In this document: positions 1 to 9,536 of the stretch, piece after piece
Layout: each line of letters opens with the position of its first letter
How positions within the stretch are numbered: position 1 is the first letter of the stretch
From: Ostreococcus lucimarinus CCE9901
Lineage: Eukaryota > Chlorophyta > Mamiellophyceae > Mamiellales > Bathycoccaceae
DNA: 64,000 nt
Direction of reading: 5' to 3'
Assembly: GCF_000092065.1 (NCBI RefSeq)
Contig: NC_009355.1
Location: forward strand, 1,054,001 to 1,118,000
The notes under the pieces: model-generated
The model's database searches: none
Seen by the model: the letters and a program-made list of their open reading frames with translations, nothing else
What the model was told of the DNA's origin: nothing
Position numbers and translations under genes: made by a program

Positions 1-703
1 CTATGGAGAGGAAAAATATTTCGGCGAGCTCGGAGCGCCAACGAGATTCTACACCCACGGCACAATCCACCAACGTCTGCGCCATCGCGTGTAGACTCAT
101 GCGCTCTGACTCCGGTTTCACCGGTTTCAGCCATTTCCCATCCCGCGGCGAAACTGGGTTGGGCATTTCGCCCTCCGAAATCGTCGACGCGTACATGGCG
201 CACGCCTCCGTCATCTCCACGCGCGCCGCGCACTCAACCAACTTCAACCGCACATCCTCATCTTTCGGCGCCATTCTCCTCGCGTCTAACAAAACCGCGA
301 CAGCGTCCAAGGTCGCTCCCAATCCCATGCTCGCCACGCCCGAGCGATACAACGCCTTCGCCATCAACCTCGCCGCGTTCGACTCTCCTTCGCGCTCGCT
401 CGCGACCAGGCCCTTCAACAGCTCCACCGCCCCATTCGCGTCCCTTCGCGCGCCATCGTAATCCGTCAACTTCAACGCCATCAACGACCGATTCACGAGC
501 GCTCTCGCGAGATCCAACTCCTCCGCGTGCGCCGTGCGATCGTTCACGCACAGCGTAAAGTGCATGTACGCATCCATCCAGTTTTCAGTCCGCGCCAAGT
601 GTTTCGCCGCCCGGTCGATCGCGTCGTACTCCCCCTTGGACGCGACGACGCGCGTCGCTTTTTTTCCCGCGTCCTCCGCGATCGCGTCCACCGCGCGCAC
701 CAT
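1..703 (-). CDS. TPR-repeat protein, 3' end outside window
   Basis: An open frame runs from an ATG at 703 leftwards off the window edge, giving about 234 residues without a stop. The visible part is helical and Ala/Leu-rich. It contains tetratricopeptide-like helix pairs (LARALVNRSLMALKLTDY, then AKALYRSGVASMGLGATLDA) with the small-residue spacing typical of TPR motifs. Such repeats usually bind chaperones or act as scaffolds, and a co-chaperone-like role is possible but not shown. It is divergent from the AMP-ligase gene, with 81 bases between the two start codons. The C-terminal domain, which would decide the function, is missing. Confidence 0.7.
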   Translation of the reverse strand, partial: MVRAVDAIAEDAGKKATRVVASKGEYDAIDRAAKHLARTENWMDAYMHFTLCVNDRTAHAEELDLARALVNRSLMALKLTDYDGARRDANGAVELLKGLVASEREGESNAARLMAKALYRSGVASMGLGATLDAVAVLLDARRMAPKDEDVRLKLVECAARVEMTEACAMYASTISEGEMPNPVSPRDGKWLKPVKPESERMSLHAMAQTLVDCAVGVESRWRSELAEIFFLSI

Positions 704-784
704 CTCGCGCCGTCGCGGTGTGCCGTTCGGTCGTTCGAAACGCTTCAAAAACGCTCGCGAAACCGGCGACCGGAAAAGCGTCAC

Positions 785-2392
785 ATGTCGGCGCGTCCGC
801 ACGTCGTCGATCGCGCGCTCGCGGCGTACGGCGGCGCGCGCGACGCGCGGACGGGCGCATACATCGGCGGTGCGCGCGCCGACGCCGCGCTCGCGACGTA
901 CGCGCGCGACGACACGCGCGACGCGCGCGCGACGAAACGCGCGACGAATGGGTTGGCGTTCGCGCGGTCGGTCGACGCGACGGCGCGCGATCTCGCGGGA
1001 TTCGGCGCGAGAAACGCGGTCGTCGCGCTCGGGATAGAGTGCTCGGAGACGTTCCTGAGGTACTGGTTGGCGTGCGCGCAGTGCGGGGCGTGCGCGGCGC
1101 CGTTGAATGGGCGCTGGGACGCGGCGGAGGCGGCGGCGGCGGCGCGAGACGCGGGCGCGGAGGTGGTGATTCTGGACGACGCGCACGACGCGCGGTGGTC
1201 GAAAGCGGGATTTAGGGACGTTGGAATCGTAGTGTTCGATGCGTCGCCCGAGGAGGGGTCGGGCGATGAGGATGAGGGTTGGACAAAGGCGTACAGACGC
1301 CGCGCGGACGACGCGTGCGCGATGTGCTACACGAGCGGAACGTCGGGGTCGCCGAAGGCGGTGATGCTGTCGCACGGTAGCGTGTGCGCGGCGACGCGGG
1401 CGAAGTTGGAGGTAGTGGGATACGACGCGGGGGATACGTATCTGCACGTCGCGCCTCTATATCACGTCGGTGGGTTGTCGAGCGCGCACGCGACGCTCGC
1501 CGCGGGCGCGAATCACGTGTTCGTGAATAAGTTTGATCCGGACCTCGTGTTGCGCATCATCGTCGACGAAGGCGTCACGGCGTTCATCGCTGTGCCTGCG
1601 ATGATGCGCGAGCTCGTGGACTCGCGCGGTGGCGACACAGTGTTTCCGACGGTGAGGAAAATTCTCGTAGGCGCCGGGCGGCTGACCGACGAATTGTACA
1701 ACTCGATTCGGCACGTCTTTCCGAACGCTAAGGTCACGATGGCGTACGGTATGACGGAAACGACATCATCGGTGACGTTTCTTTCGCCAGAGGACGCGCG
1801 GTTTGAACTGGATGCGGATTCAACGTTTGCGGGAAACGCGGCTCCAGGGGTTGAGGTGAAAACGGACGCCGAAGGACAGCTTCTCGTTCGGGGGTCGTCG
1901 CTCATGCTCGGCTACGTCGGCGTTGATCGCACGGAGACATTCGATGCAGACGGATGGTTTGCCACGGGTGATCTCGGCGCGGTTGGGGAGGCACGGGGCG
2001 AAGAGACTGGTTCGCGCGTTTGGTTACGAGGCCGCGCAAAGGAAATGATAAAATCTGGCGGCGAAAACGTCTCGCCCGAAGAAGTAGAGCGAATTCTGAA
2101 CAAGCACGCGAACGTCGAGGCGTCCGTCGTGATCGGCGCGCCGCATAGGAAATGGGGTGAAGCCGTCGTGGCGATCGTGAAGCTTCGCGCGACGGCGTCG
2201 GATACCGAAGCAGAGCACAGAACGGCGCTTCGCGACTGGTGCGCGAAATCGGAACTCGCGCGCTTCAAGATTCCGAAGTGTTTCGTCTTCACGGAGGACT
2301 TGCGATCGAACGCCATGGGGAAGTTAATGAGAGATGCAACCTACAGGGCGAATGTCCTCGCGATTGAACACGCGGTCTCGAGAGTTAGGTAA
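785..2392 (+). CDS. AAE14: o-succinylbenzoate--CoA ligase (AAE14/MenE type)
   Basis: A 535-residue member of the AMP-forming adenylate superfamily. Visible motifs are the P-loop-like CYTSGTSGSPKAVMLSH (from residue 181), AYGMTET (320-326), the TGD aspartate (D396) and a C-terminal MGK lysine region. The stretch around VAPLYHVGGLSSAHATLAAGANHV, taken in parts, and the GAGRLTDELYNS segment resemble the plant AAE14/MenE subgroup more than 4-coumarate or fatty-acyl ligases. Expected role: activation of o-succinylbenzoate with CoA in phylloquinone (vitamin K1) synthesis for photosystem I. I start at ATG 785; the open frame continues upstream but looks non-coding there. The last residues (SRVR) are not a standard PTS1. 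The same pathway's MenB lies at 52926-53939. Confidence 0.85.
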   Translation: MSARPHVVDRALAAYGGARDARTGAYIGGARADAALATYARDDTRDARATKRATNGLAFARSVDATARDLAGFGARNAVVALGIECSETFLRYWLACAQCGACAAPLNGRWDAAEAAAAARDAGAEVVILDDAHDARWSKAGFRDVGIVVFDASPEEGSGDEDEGWTKAYRRRADDACAMCYTSGTSGSPKAVMLSHGSVCAATRAKLEVVGYDAGDTYLHVAPLYHVGGLSSAHATLAAGANHVFVNKFDPDLVLRIIVDEGVTAFIAVPAMMRELVDSRGGDTVFPTVRKILVGAGRLTDELYNSIRHVFPNAKVTMAYGMTETTSSVTFLSPEDARFELDADSTFAGNAAPGVEVKTDAEGQLLVRGSSLMLGYVGVDRTETFDADGWFATGDLGAVGEARGEETGSRVWLRGRAKEMIKSGGENVSPEEVERILNKHANVEASVVIGAPHRKWGEAVVAIVKLRATASDTEAEHRTALRDWCAKSELARFKIPKCFVFTEDLRSNAMGKLMRDATYRANVLAIEHAVSRVR

Positions 2393-2724
2393 TAGATGGG
2401 ATAGATGGAACCATAGCGAAGATAGTTGTGTAGACTTGGCAAGCGCGGCGAGGCGACGAGATGTTGTGACTGAAAACTAATTTTACACCGGCAACTCTTT
2501 ACGTTATCCATTTACGTGTGTGTATGTGCGTGATGATCAGAAAGTCGGTCTCGAACCTACGAGATGACTCAATTTTTGATCGAACGATAAACGTTCGATC
2601 GAACCCAACGCGTACGATCCATCCGGCGCGAGAAACGACGTGTCGAAAGACACGCGGCAATTCTCTCACGCGCTAGAGGTACGCGAACACCCTCTCGGTG
2701 GCGAAAGATCGCCTAGCTCTTCCT
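2393..2724. other. Convergent intergenic region
   Basis: Region between the 3' ends of the MenE-type ligase (+) and cyclin B (-). It is AT-richer than the flanks and presumably carries both 3' UTRs. The only structure I see is a perfect hairpin at 2578-2600. No coding frame is convincing. Confidence 0.6.
2578..2600. repeat. Perfect 9-bp inverted repeat (hairpin)
   Basis: GATCGAACG, a 5-base ATAAA spacer, then CGTTCGATC: a perfect 9-bp stem. A TTTTT run precedes it on the plus strand, so the minus-strand transcript would have the hairpin followed by A's. It sits between two convergent genes and could mark RNA 3' ends, or be a small symmetrical protein site. Confidence 0.6.
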
Positions 2725-4151
2725 TCAGAGTCGAAGATCGTGCGGCACCGGAAGCGAAGCTATCTTCATGAACTTCTCACTGCTATACTTCTTGTAAACA
2801 GCGGTGAGCGAAGCCGTCGGCGCCTTGCGCATGAGTTCCGCCATGTCGCACGCGCACGGGTAGACTTCCGCCTCAGAAAGTCGTGTGTGCGCCTCCATGA
2901 CGTGATTCCACGACCCCGTTCGAAGCCCTCTCATCGCAATGTATACACCAGCCGCGGCCAACGTGCTACCCGGATATTGCAACATGTTGTAATCAGGCAA
3001 CGCGCACTCGACGGCGTACGAGGCGTACAACTGAAACTTGCGGTCGCCCCCGGCGGCTTTGAAGAAACGGTTCATGAACTGGTACGGCGTGGGCACGGTC
3101 AAGTGGAACCCGAGCGCGTTCAACATTTGCTTTTCCATCTCCAGGATCTGCTGGCGCGTGTACGCGCGATCGCTGATGTAAACAAAGTCGCGCACCTCCG
3201 GCGCCCAGATCTCTTCATACTTGCTCGCCACCAACATCGCGGTGACGCCGACGAGTTGCAAGTTTTTGCGCGTCACGGTTTTCAACTCGAGGAATCGATC
3301 GATCAAGTTTGTGGTCAAGAACAGCGTCTCAGGCATGAGTTTAAACTTCAAGTGCACCTCGACGAGCCAATCGATGAGAATGGCGCGCATCTTGCTGTTG
3401 ATGTCGCCCTGAATGAGCATGTACGTCTCGGACACCTGCGTCTCCGGCTCGACTTTGTACCAGTATTGGTAAATGTCGTTGACGTACTCTGTCGCGCACA
3501 GCGGATTGTCGTGATCGTAAAGATCGATATCCGGCAATGCATCCGTCATGACATCCCCACTCCCCGCGCTTCGCTCGAGATAGGTGGAATACGACTCGCG
3601 CATGTCCACATCCGCGCCCGCCGTCGTCATCGACCCTCCGGTTTGGTTCCCGTCTCTCGGTTTGCCGTGGCTCGTGCGCTGCGCCGTGCGTCCCCATCGC
3701 GTAGCGACTTGCTGTGCTTTCTGCCCGAACGCGTTCAACATTCCCGCCGGCGCTTGTTCCTTCTCAGTCGTTTGACTACGGCCGCGCGTACACAATAATC
3801 ATCGTCAGTCTCTCCCTCTATTTCGCGCTCGCGAGCGCATCCGTTGCGCGCTCGCGCGCCCGCGCGTTTTTCGCATTCATCACAAACGTACCTCGCCTTG
3901 GCCGATCGCGTCTGTCTCGCGCCTTGCGCCCCATTCATCATATTCCCGATGTTCGACAGCGCCGCTCGATTCCCCGCCGGCGCCAAGCCTCCTTGCGACC
4001 GCAATCCTGTTCGCGCGCGCGTCCCGCGGTCAGTCCCAGTCGTTCCCGTGTCGACATCGCCAGCGCGTGTCCCGAGCCTTTTCCGTCGTCCTCGCGCACC
4101 TTCTTTCGCGCCATGCGGCACGTTCCGCCCGCGCGATGCGTTTTCATTCAT
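2725..4151 (-). CDS. CYCB: B-type mitotic cyclin, two exons
   Basis: Predicted as complement(join(2725..3775, 3892..4151)), 436 residues. Exon 2 carries the cyclin box, with the hallmark MRAILIDWLVEVHLKFKL and TNLIDRFLE helices. Exon 1 supplies the N-terminus with a destruction box RAALSNIGN (residues 62-70). The intron (3776-3891, 116 bp) has donor GTACGT, an ACTGAC branch-like motif and acceptor TAG. Joining after two codon bases restores the frame as AKA-S-QTTEKE. The protein should activate a CDK at G2/M and be degraded through APC/C. The ATG at 4151 is the first in frame before the D-box. Without the intron the second-exon frame has no ATG before residue M19 of that frame and would lack the D-box, so the split model is strongly favoured. 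Confidence 0.88.
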
Positions 4152-4513
4152 CGTGCGCGTTTTCGCGCGGTTCGAGCCTGCGCGCGCGACGCGATCGTCC
4201 GTCGTCAGTCGCGATGTCGTGTTTCGCTAACGGCTGGCGTTCCCCTCGCGCGCGATGGTGATGATGCGGGACGCGTCGCGCCCGCGCGACGGCGCGATGG
4301 CGCGCGCGGTGAAGGGCTCGCGGCGGTACGGACCGTGCGGCGGTGCGGCGACGAGCGAGCGCGTCGGCGCGCGCGACGTGATGTGCGGCGACGCGCGGCG
4401 ATGGCGCGACGAACCGAACCGACGAAAAATTTGGTTCCCCCGACCGGGACGCGCGGAGATTTGGGAAATATAGGGGATTTAGGAGTGTTGTATGGAAATG
4501 ACGCGCGCGCGCG
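4152..4513. other. Cyclin B upstream region
   Basis: Gap between the cyclin B start (minus) and the Nup85 stop (minus). It must hold the cyclin promoter and the Nup85 3' UTR. Open frames here are short and Arg/Ala-rich, as expected by chance in GC-rich DNA. An AT-rich patch lies near 4425-4500. I cannot name a specific regulatory site. Confidence 0.5.
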
Positions 4514-6801
4514 CTAGGCTTCGAAAGCGACGCGATTGGTGAGCCGGGCGACGGCGAGCGCGCACGCGGCGACGGCGAGATCGATTTTGGTGACTCGTTT
4601 CGGCGCGCGCGCGGAGGCGGCGTCGAGGTCGGCGGAGGAAGATGCGCGGGAGAGATCGGCGGCGAAACGCGCGCGCGCCGAGAGAAGACGACAAGACGCG
4701 GGGGAGAAGAGCTCGGCGGCGTCGAAAGCGCCCTCGAACAAAGGAATTGCGTCGATGATGATCGCGGTCCAAAGCTCGGGAGGCGTGGATCTCGGCGCTA
4801 AGGCGGCGATGAGGGCGTCAGCGGCGGTTTTGGCCGCGACGCGCGCGCGCTCGTCGAGCGCGACGGACGTCTTCAGGATCTTCATCGCGGCGTTGAACTT
4901 GGCGCGCGCGCGGAAAAAGTCGACCGCATTTTCATGAACGTCCACGTCGCGATTCGCATTCACGAGGACTTGGTCACCGTGTTTCTCCATGAACTTGTCC
5001 ACGCGCGCGAGCGTCGCCGCGGCGTCCCCGAGCGCGCCGACTTGCGCCAATCCTCTCGCAAGCTCGTCGCTTCCCACCGTGTTTTGTGACACTCGAAGCC
5101 AGTCAAAGGCGAGTGAGACGTACCCATTCGCTCGCGCGCGCTCGCTCGCCATCTTCGCGATGCGTGCGCTGGTGTTCGGAAGACCGACTTCCACGGCGAG
5201 CGCGTGCGCCGCCTTGGCCGGCGCGTCGTCCTCGGTTTCTCCTTCATCCTCCGTCACCGCGAGACGCATGAGCGTCGTTGCCATCATCTCTATGCCGCGC
5301 TCTGAGCAACATGCCGCTAGAATTCGCACCGCTAAGTCCCGTGTCTGCGCCGAAGTCGCTAAGGAGGAGCAGTATTCGAGCATGTACAACTCGCTCTGGC
5401 TCGCCCCGGACGCCGTCGGTCGTCTCAAGACGTCAGCTTGCGCGCCTCCAGCGCGCGACAGCAGCGTCGTTGAGTACGCCATGAACCAGGAATCTAAGTG
5501 TCTCGAGCACACCGAGATGACGCCTTGGGAGTCACCGGCGATGGCGTACATGATGAGCGAATCTAACGCCTCGCTGACCAACTTACCCTTCGATCGACAC
5601 GCCGCGCGCGCCAGGCTCTCGTGTTCACCCTGAATCTTCAAAGTCGGATGAATGTGTTGCAGCTGCGCAATCATGAGCTCCACCCAATTTCCGACGCTCG
5701 AAACGATCGTTCGCTCGTCGCCGGACAACACGAGAAGAACGTTCCGAACGCCGTCCGCCGTCGGGCCCCAGCAGTTGTTGAAAAGCCCTCCCTCCGCGAG
5801 CACGGTTTTCACTTGGCGCAACCATTCATGTCTATACGCCGCGTACTGCTGCAAATTCGCGGCGCCCTCTTCGCCACCGAGTTTCGGCAGCGTGCGTAAA
5901 AGCGCACCGGCGGCTTCCATGAGCTCCACTTGCGGCTGCACGCTCGTCTTGCGCAAACGCCACTCCGCCCACGCGCTGTGCATTTGTAACAAATCGTTCG
6001 CCGCCTCCGTCCAACCGATGGCGACCATCGTGACGATCATCTCCCAATACCCGCTCGCTTCTTCCGGTCTCGCGCTCTCCTTGAGTCGCGCCACCAACTC
6101 TCGCAATCGTCCGCTCGCGCTCGCCTCTCCGAGCGCCAGGCTCGACGCGTTGACGCGATACCAATCCACGACCGCGTCCGTGCCCACGCCTAAACCACCG
6201 CCGCGGGTGATGAAGTACACATCCAAAAGCTCCCACACCGCGCGCGCGAGCGCGACGCCGTCGCCATCGCCCTCGCTCGAACTCGACGCCTCCTCGAGCG
6301 CGTCCGCGACGGCGCGACTAAACTCGTGCGCGCTCGCGAACGCGTCTTCCACGTACGTCCCGCGCTCGAGCGACGCCGTCTGCGCGCCGCGAAATCATCC
6401 ATCGTCGTCAGTCATTCGCATCACCGCGTCACCGGCGTCCAGATTCCCGCGTCTCGCGTCACCGTCCGCGTCCGCGTCTCGCGTCTCGCGTCTCGCGTCT
6501 CGCGTTTGAAAACCAAGTCCCCCTCTGGCGAGACGAATCGCATCGCATCGCATCGCCTTCTCTCGTCGCTTTCCGCGCGTACCTCTCGCTTTCGCAGCGT
6601 CAGCAGCGCCGCGGACGTGGACGCCGCGACGCGCGCGCCGCTCGCCGTCGCGCGTCCCCACGCGCACGCGCGCGGCGCCTCGGCGCGCGCGCCGTCGTCG
6701 AGGTTGCACACCAACAGCTCGTTCCCGACGCCGAAGTGCGCCACCGCGCGACCGCGAGGCGCCGCGCGGCGCAGCGCGTCCTCGAGCGCGTCGTCGGACA
6801 T
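4514..6801 (-). CDS. NUP85: Nucleoporin Nup85 (Y-complex), two exons
   Basis: Predicted as complement(join(4514..6379, 6583..6801)), 694 residues. The large exon is alpha-helical with Nup85-family features: the GYWEMIVTMVAIGWTEAAND helix followed by LLQMHSAWAEWR, and HLDSWFMAYSTTLLSRAG. It has no in-frame ATG before a TGA upstream, so a first exon is needed. Exon 1 (6583-6801) encodes MSDDALEDAL and a beta-rich stretch (AVAHFGVGNELLVCNL, SAALLTLRKRE), which fits the Seh1-propeller-inserting N-terminus of Nup85. The intron (6380-6582, 203 bp) has donor GTACGC, ACTGAC and acceptor GCAG, and joins in phase 0 (RKRE-TASLERGTYVEDAF). The protein is a structural subunit of the nuclear-pore Y complex; Nup107 lies about 7 kb away. 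Confidence 0.82.
6470..6505. repeat. GTCTCGC short tandem repeat in Nup85 intron
   Basis: A run of about four to five copies of the heptamer GTCTCGC (plus strand) inside the predicted Nup85 intron. Non-coding placement fits the predicted splice model. Confidence 0.7.
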
Positions 6802-6986
6802 CGCGCGCGGATCGACGCGCGCGCGTCGCGACGCGCGAGACGCGTTGTGACGACGGCGCGCGCGGAGGTTTGACTCGGACGCCGTCGCCGCGACGACGAA
6901 ACGAGCGACGTCGAACTCGAGACCGCGCGGACGCCGCGACGACGCATCCGAGCGACGTCGCGCGCGCGCGAAACGCCATATTTTAT

Positions 6987-7373
6987 TTACAACCTCCCGA
7001 CGTACGCCGCGAGGAGCGCTAACAACAACACCGCGACCGGCAACAGCGTCGCGCCGAGCGCGCCGAAGCCGCTCGTCGTCATCCCTCCCGTCGCGCTCTT
7101 CTTCACGCCCCCGTCCGCGCGTCCCGACGCCCCGCCCGCGTATTCACCGATGTAGAACTTCTTCAGCTGTTCGTACGCGTTCGGCGAGTGTCCGACGTCC
7201 TCGAAATCGTCCGTGCCGTCCTTTCCCGCGGCGTTCAGCATGATCTCGCCGCCGCCGGGATGGTCATCCATGAACGCCGTCACGTCGTACACCTTACCGG
7301 CGATGACGAGCCAGAGGTCATCGTACGCGACGTGCTTTTCGACCTCGGCGAGCGAGATCTCGCGAGGCGCCAT
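6987..7373 (-). CDS. Cytochrome b5, tail-anchored
   Basis: A 128-residue protein. The heme-binding cytochrome b5 domain begins at EISLAEVEKHVAYDDLW. It contains the first axial-histidine motif MDDHPGGGEIML and the second histidine in DVGHSPNAYEQL. A Gly/Ser linker leads to a C-terminal hydrophobic segment (ALGATLLPVAVLLLALLAAYV) of tail-anchor type, which places the heme domain on the cytosolic face of the ER. It would donate electrons to desaturases or hydroxylases. I start at ATG 7373 (MAPREISL); 33 more residues are open upstream but are not b5-like. Confidence 0.92.
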   Translation of the reverse strand: MAPREISLAEVEKHVAYDDLWLVIAGKVYDVTAFMDDHPGGGEIMLNAAGKDGTDDFEDVGHSPNAYEQLKKFYIGEYAGGASGRADGGVKKSATGGMTTSGFGALGATLLPVAVLLLALLAAYVGRL

Positions 7374-7574
7374 CGCGTCGCGGAGTGCGGCGCGAAAGCG
7401 CGACGACGTCCGATGGAAGCAGCCACCATATCCGAAACGTTCAAACGCGAGACGGGACGCGAGACCGGACACCGGACGCGAGACCGGACGCGAGGACGCG
7501 AGGACGCGAAAACGCGCGAGGAGGCGCGAAAAAGAGTGCTACGCTACGATTGTCGACAGAAGGCGAGACGATGG

Positions 7575-8120
7575 CTAGGGTGACGGGAGTTGACGAGCGG
7601 CGCGCGCGCGACATCGACGATAGGCGCGCGCGCCGCCGCGAACCGCCGTCTGCCCGAGGGCGTGCGCGGCGAACGCCGTCGCACCGCTCGCGCACGCGAC
7701 GTACGCGGGGGAGAAGATGAAACTCAGCGCGACGCCGAGTTTGGTGCGCTTGCGACATCTCGCGCAGTGCGCTCTGTACCAACCGCGGCGCGCGCGTCGA
7801 CGCTCGGGCGTCGACGGCGCGGCGTCGGCGTCGGCGCCGCTCGACGTCGACGCGTCCATCGAGCGGCATCGGCATCGGTTCAGCGGTTCGCGGTACGCCA
7901 GCGCGAGGGTGGTGAGCGAGCCCAGGGCGCCGACCGTGGACGCCGCGGCGACGGCGGCGCGTCGCGGGACGCCTGCGCGCGAGGTCACCGCGGTCAGTCT
8001 GAAGTCACCGACGAGGTCGCGAACGCGCGACGCGCGCGCGAGCGGGGCGGACGGCGCGCGCGGGCGACGCATCGACGTGCCTATTATCGCCGCCCCGCAC
8101 ACGACGGCGATCGCGGCCAT
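7575..8120 (-). CDS. Small putative membrane protein, unknown
   Basis: A 181-residue open frame from ATG 8120. It has three hydrophobic stretches: residues 1-16 (AAIAVVCGAAIIG), about 57-77 (AAVAAASTVGALGSLTTLAL) and about 128-152 (GVALSFIFSPAYVACASGAT). A CARC pair sits just before the last one. I do not recognise a family. Plus-strand frames over the same bases exist (7590-8237, 7717-8283), but they are Arg-rich and lack hydrophobic structure, so the minus frame is preferred. It could be an organelle membrane protein with an N-terminal anchor. Support is moderate because GC-rich DNA leaves all frames open. Confidence 0.5.
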   Translation of the reverse strand: MAAIAVVCGAAIIGTSMRRPRAPSAPLARASRVRDLVGDFRLTAVTSRAGVPRRAAVAAASTVGALGSLTTLALAYREPLNRCRCRSMDASTSSGADADAAPSTPERRRARRGWYRAHCARCRKRTKLGVALSFIFSPAYVACASGATAFAAHALGQTAVRGGARAYRRCRARAARQLPSP

Positions 8121-8229
8121 GTTCGCGCGCGCGCGGGTGAATGCGGGCGCCGCGCGGCGGAGACGCGGGACGAGCGGGACGCGGCGACGGACGCGAACGA
8201 CGCGCGCCGATGTCTCGGATTCAAACGTC

Positions 8230-9345
8230 TCAGCTAGGCCTACGAAAAATCATGATCATATTGTGCGCGTTTTCGTCGTCTAAAGCGATGCGACCGTCCA
8301 TGTCGCCGTACGCGGCGGCGAACTCCAAGCCGGCGGCGTTCGCGAGGGCGACCATCTCCGGGGCGGTGAAAATTTTGCACGGCACGACCTCTTGCACAAT
8401 CTTGAGCACGGCTTCGGTGGAGGCGTCGACGAGGGAAAACGACACGGTGCGTTCGTAAATTTGTGACTCGATGTCAAAGTTATCGCCGTCTCGACCCCAC
8501 TCGACGTAGACTTTAACGCCTTTTTCTTCGTCGACGCGTTCCCAGGCGTCGCCCTGGCCTTGCGCGATTTCGCCGCTGAACAAATCCCAAGGATGCTCGA
8601 GCTCGACGATGAACAGACCGCCCGGTCTCAAATTCTCGCGAACAGACTTAAAACACCGCATCGCGTCGTCGTGGGTCAACAAATGCGCCGCCGTACCGAG
8701 CAACATCAGCGCGACGTCGAACCCGCCCTCGGGTTTCGTCGTCGGCGCCATCGCCACGTCTCGCATATCCCCCTCCACGATTCGTATATTCCTCGGCGCC
8801 GCGTCTCCGAGCGCCGCCAACTTATTCATCGCGTGCGCTCGCATCGCCGCGTTTTGTTCCAGCGCCACCGCCTGTATCCCTCCCTTCGCCGCCGCGACGC
8901 TGTGCCACGCCGGCCCCGCGCCGAGCTCCAGCGCGCTCGCCACCGTCCGCGTCGCGTCCATCCCAATCCCTCCCTCTCCGTAGCTCGCGTGTCGCCGCGC
9001 GCACTCTCTGACGAACTCAATCTCTTTTTCGAAATCACGAAATCCGAACGCGACGTCGTACACCTCCGGTTCGTCGTACACGCGTCCCTCCGCGTCGACG
9101 CCGCCGCCGCCGTCGTCTCGCGCGCTCGTCCCGCGAACGCGTCCCGCGTCCCGCGTCCCGCGTCCCGCGTCCCGCGCGCGTCCCGCGTCCCACGAGCGCG
9201 TCCCGCGTCCGCGTCGCGCGCCCGCGGTCCCGCGCGCGACGCCGCGCGCGCGCGTCGCCGTCCGCGCGTCCGCGATTCCGCGCGCCGTCGCGAATCCTCG
9301 CGCGCGCTCGACGCGTCGCGCGACGGCGCGCGCGACCGCGCGCAT
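8230..9345 (-). CDS. SAM-dependent methyltransferase, organelle-targeted
   Basis: 371 residues from ATG 9345. The first roughly 85 residues are Arg/Ala/Gly-rich without acids (MRAVARAVARRVERARGFAT), as in a mitochondrial or plastid leader, and include a low-complexity DAGRGTRDAGR repeat. The catalytic part begins at YDVAFGFRDFEKEIEF and has a class I Rossmann fold: motif I ASALELGAGPAWHS, an acidic ALEQNAAM ribose-binding segment, VEGDMRDVA, and GGLFIVELEHPWDLF after the LRPGG turn. Substrate unknown. It is divergent from the plastid protein at 9537, with a gap of about 190 bp. Confidence 0.8.
   Translation of the reverse strand: MRAVARAVARRVERARGFATARGIADARTATRARGVARGTAGARRGRGTRSWDAGRARDAGRGTRDAGRVRGTSARDDGGGGVDAEGRVYDEPEVYDVAFGFRDFEKEIEFVRECARRHASYGEGGIGMDATRTVASALELGAGPAWHSVAAAKGGIQAVALEQNAAMRAHAMNKLAALGDAAPRNIRIVEGDMRDVAMAPTTKPEGGFDVALMLLGTAAHLLTHDDAMRCFKSVRENLRPGGLFIVELEHPWDLFSGEIAQGQGDAWERVDEEKGVKVYVEWGRDGDNFDIESQIYERTVSFSLVDASTEAVLKIVQEVVPCKIFTAPEMVALANAAGLEFAAAYGDMDGRIALDDENAHNMIMIFRRPS
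9145..9210. repeat. CGTCCCG short tandem repeats within CDS leader
   Basis: Several copies of a GTCCCGC heptamer (plus strand) interrupted by CGCG. They encode the repetitive Arg/Asp/Ala/Gly part of the methyltransferase leader on the minus strand. Length variation here would alter only the leader. Confidence 0.65.
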
Positions 9346-9536
9346 GCCGGCGACGCGACGCGCGTCGATCGCGTCGCGCGCGTCGACCGCGCGTCGACGA
9401 CTGGCGTCGGCGCGCGGCGCGTCTGAATGTGCCTGAAACCGTTGACGGTTCACGAATCGAGACGACCCCCCCCCGCGCCGGCGGTCGATTCGCCGCCGCC
9501 GCGCGACGCCGCACTCACCGACGCGCGGCGCTCGCG

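Noticed and set aside
2535-2575. tRNA-like T-arm (GGTTCGAGACC on the minus strand)
   Set aside because: The stem has a mismatch, no matching acceptor 5' strand is found about 70 bases away, and no anticodon arm can be drawn.
7590-8283. Plus-strand ORFs opposite the small membrane protein
   Set aside because: Arg/Ala/Thr-rich composition expected from GC-rich antisense frames. No hydrophobic or motif structure.
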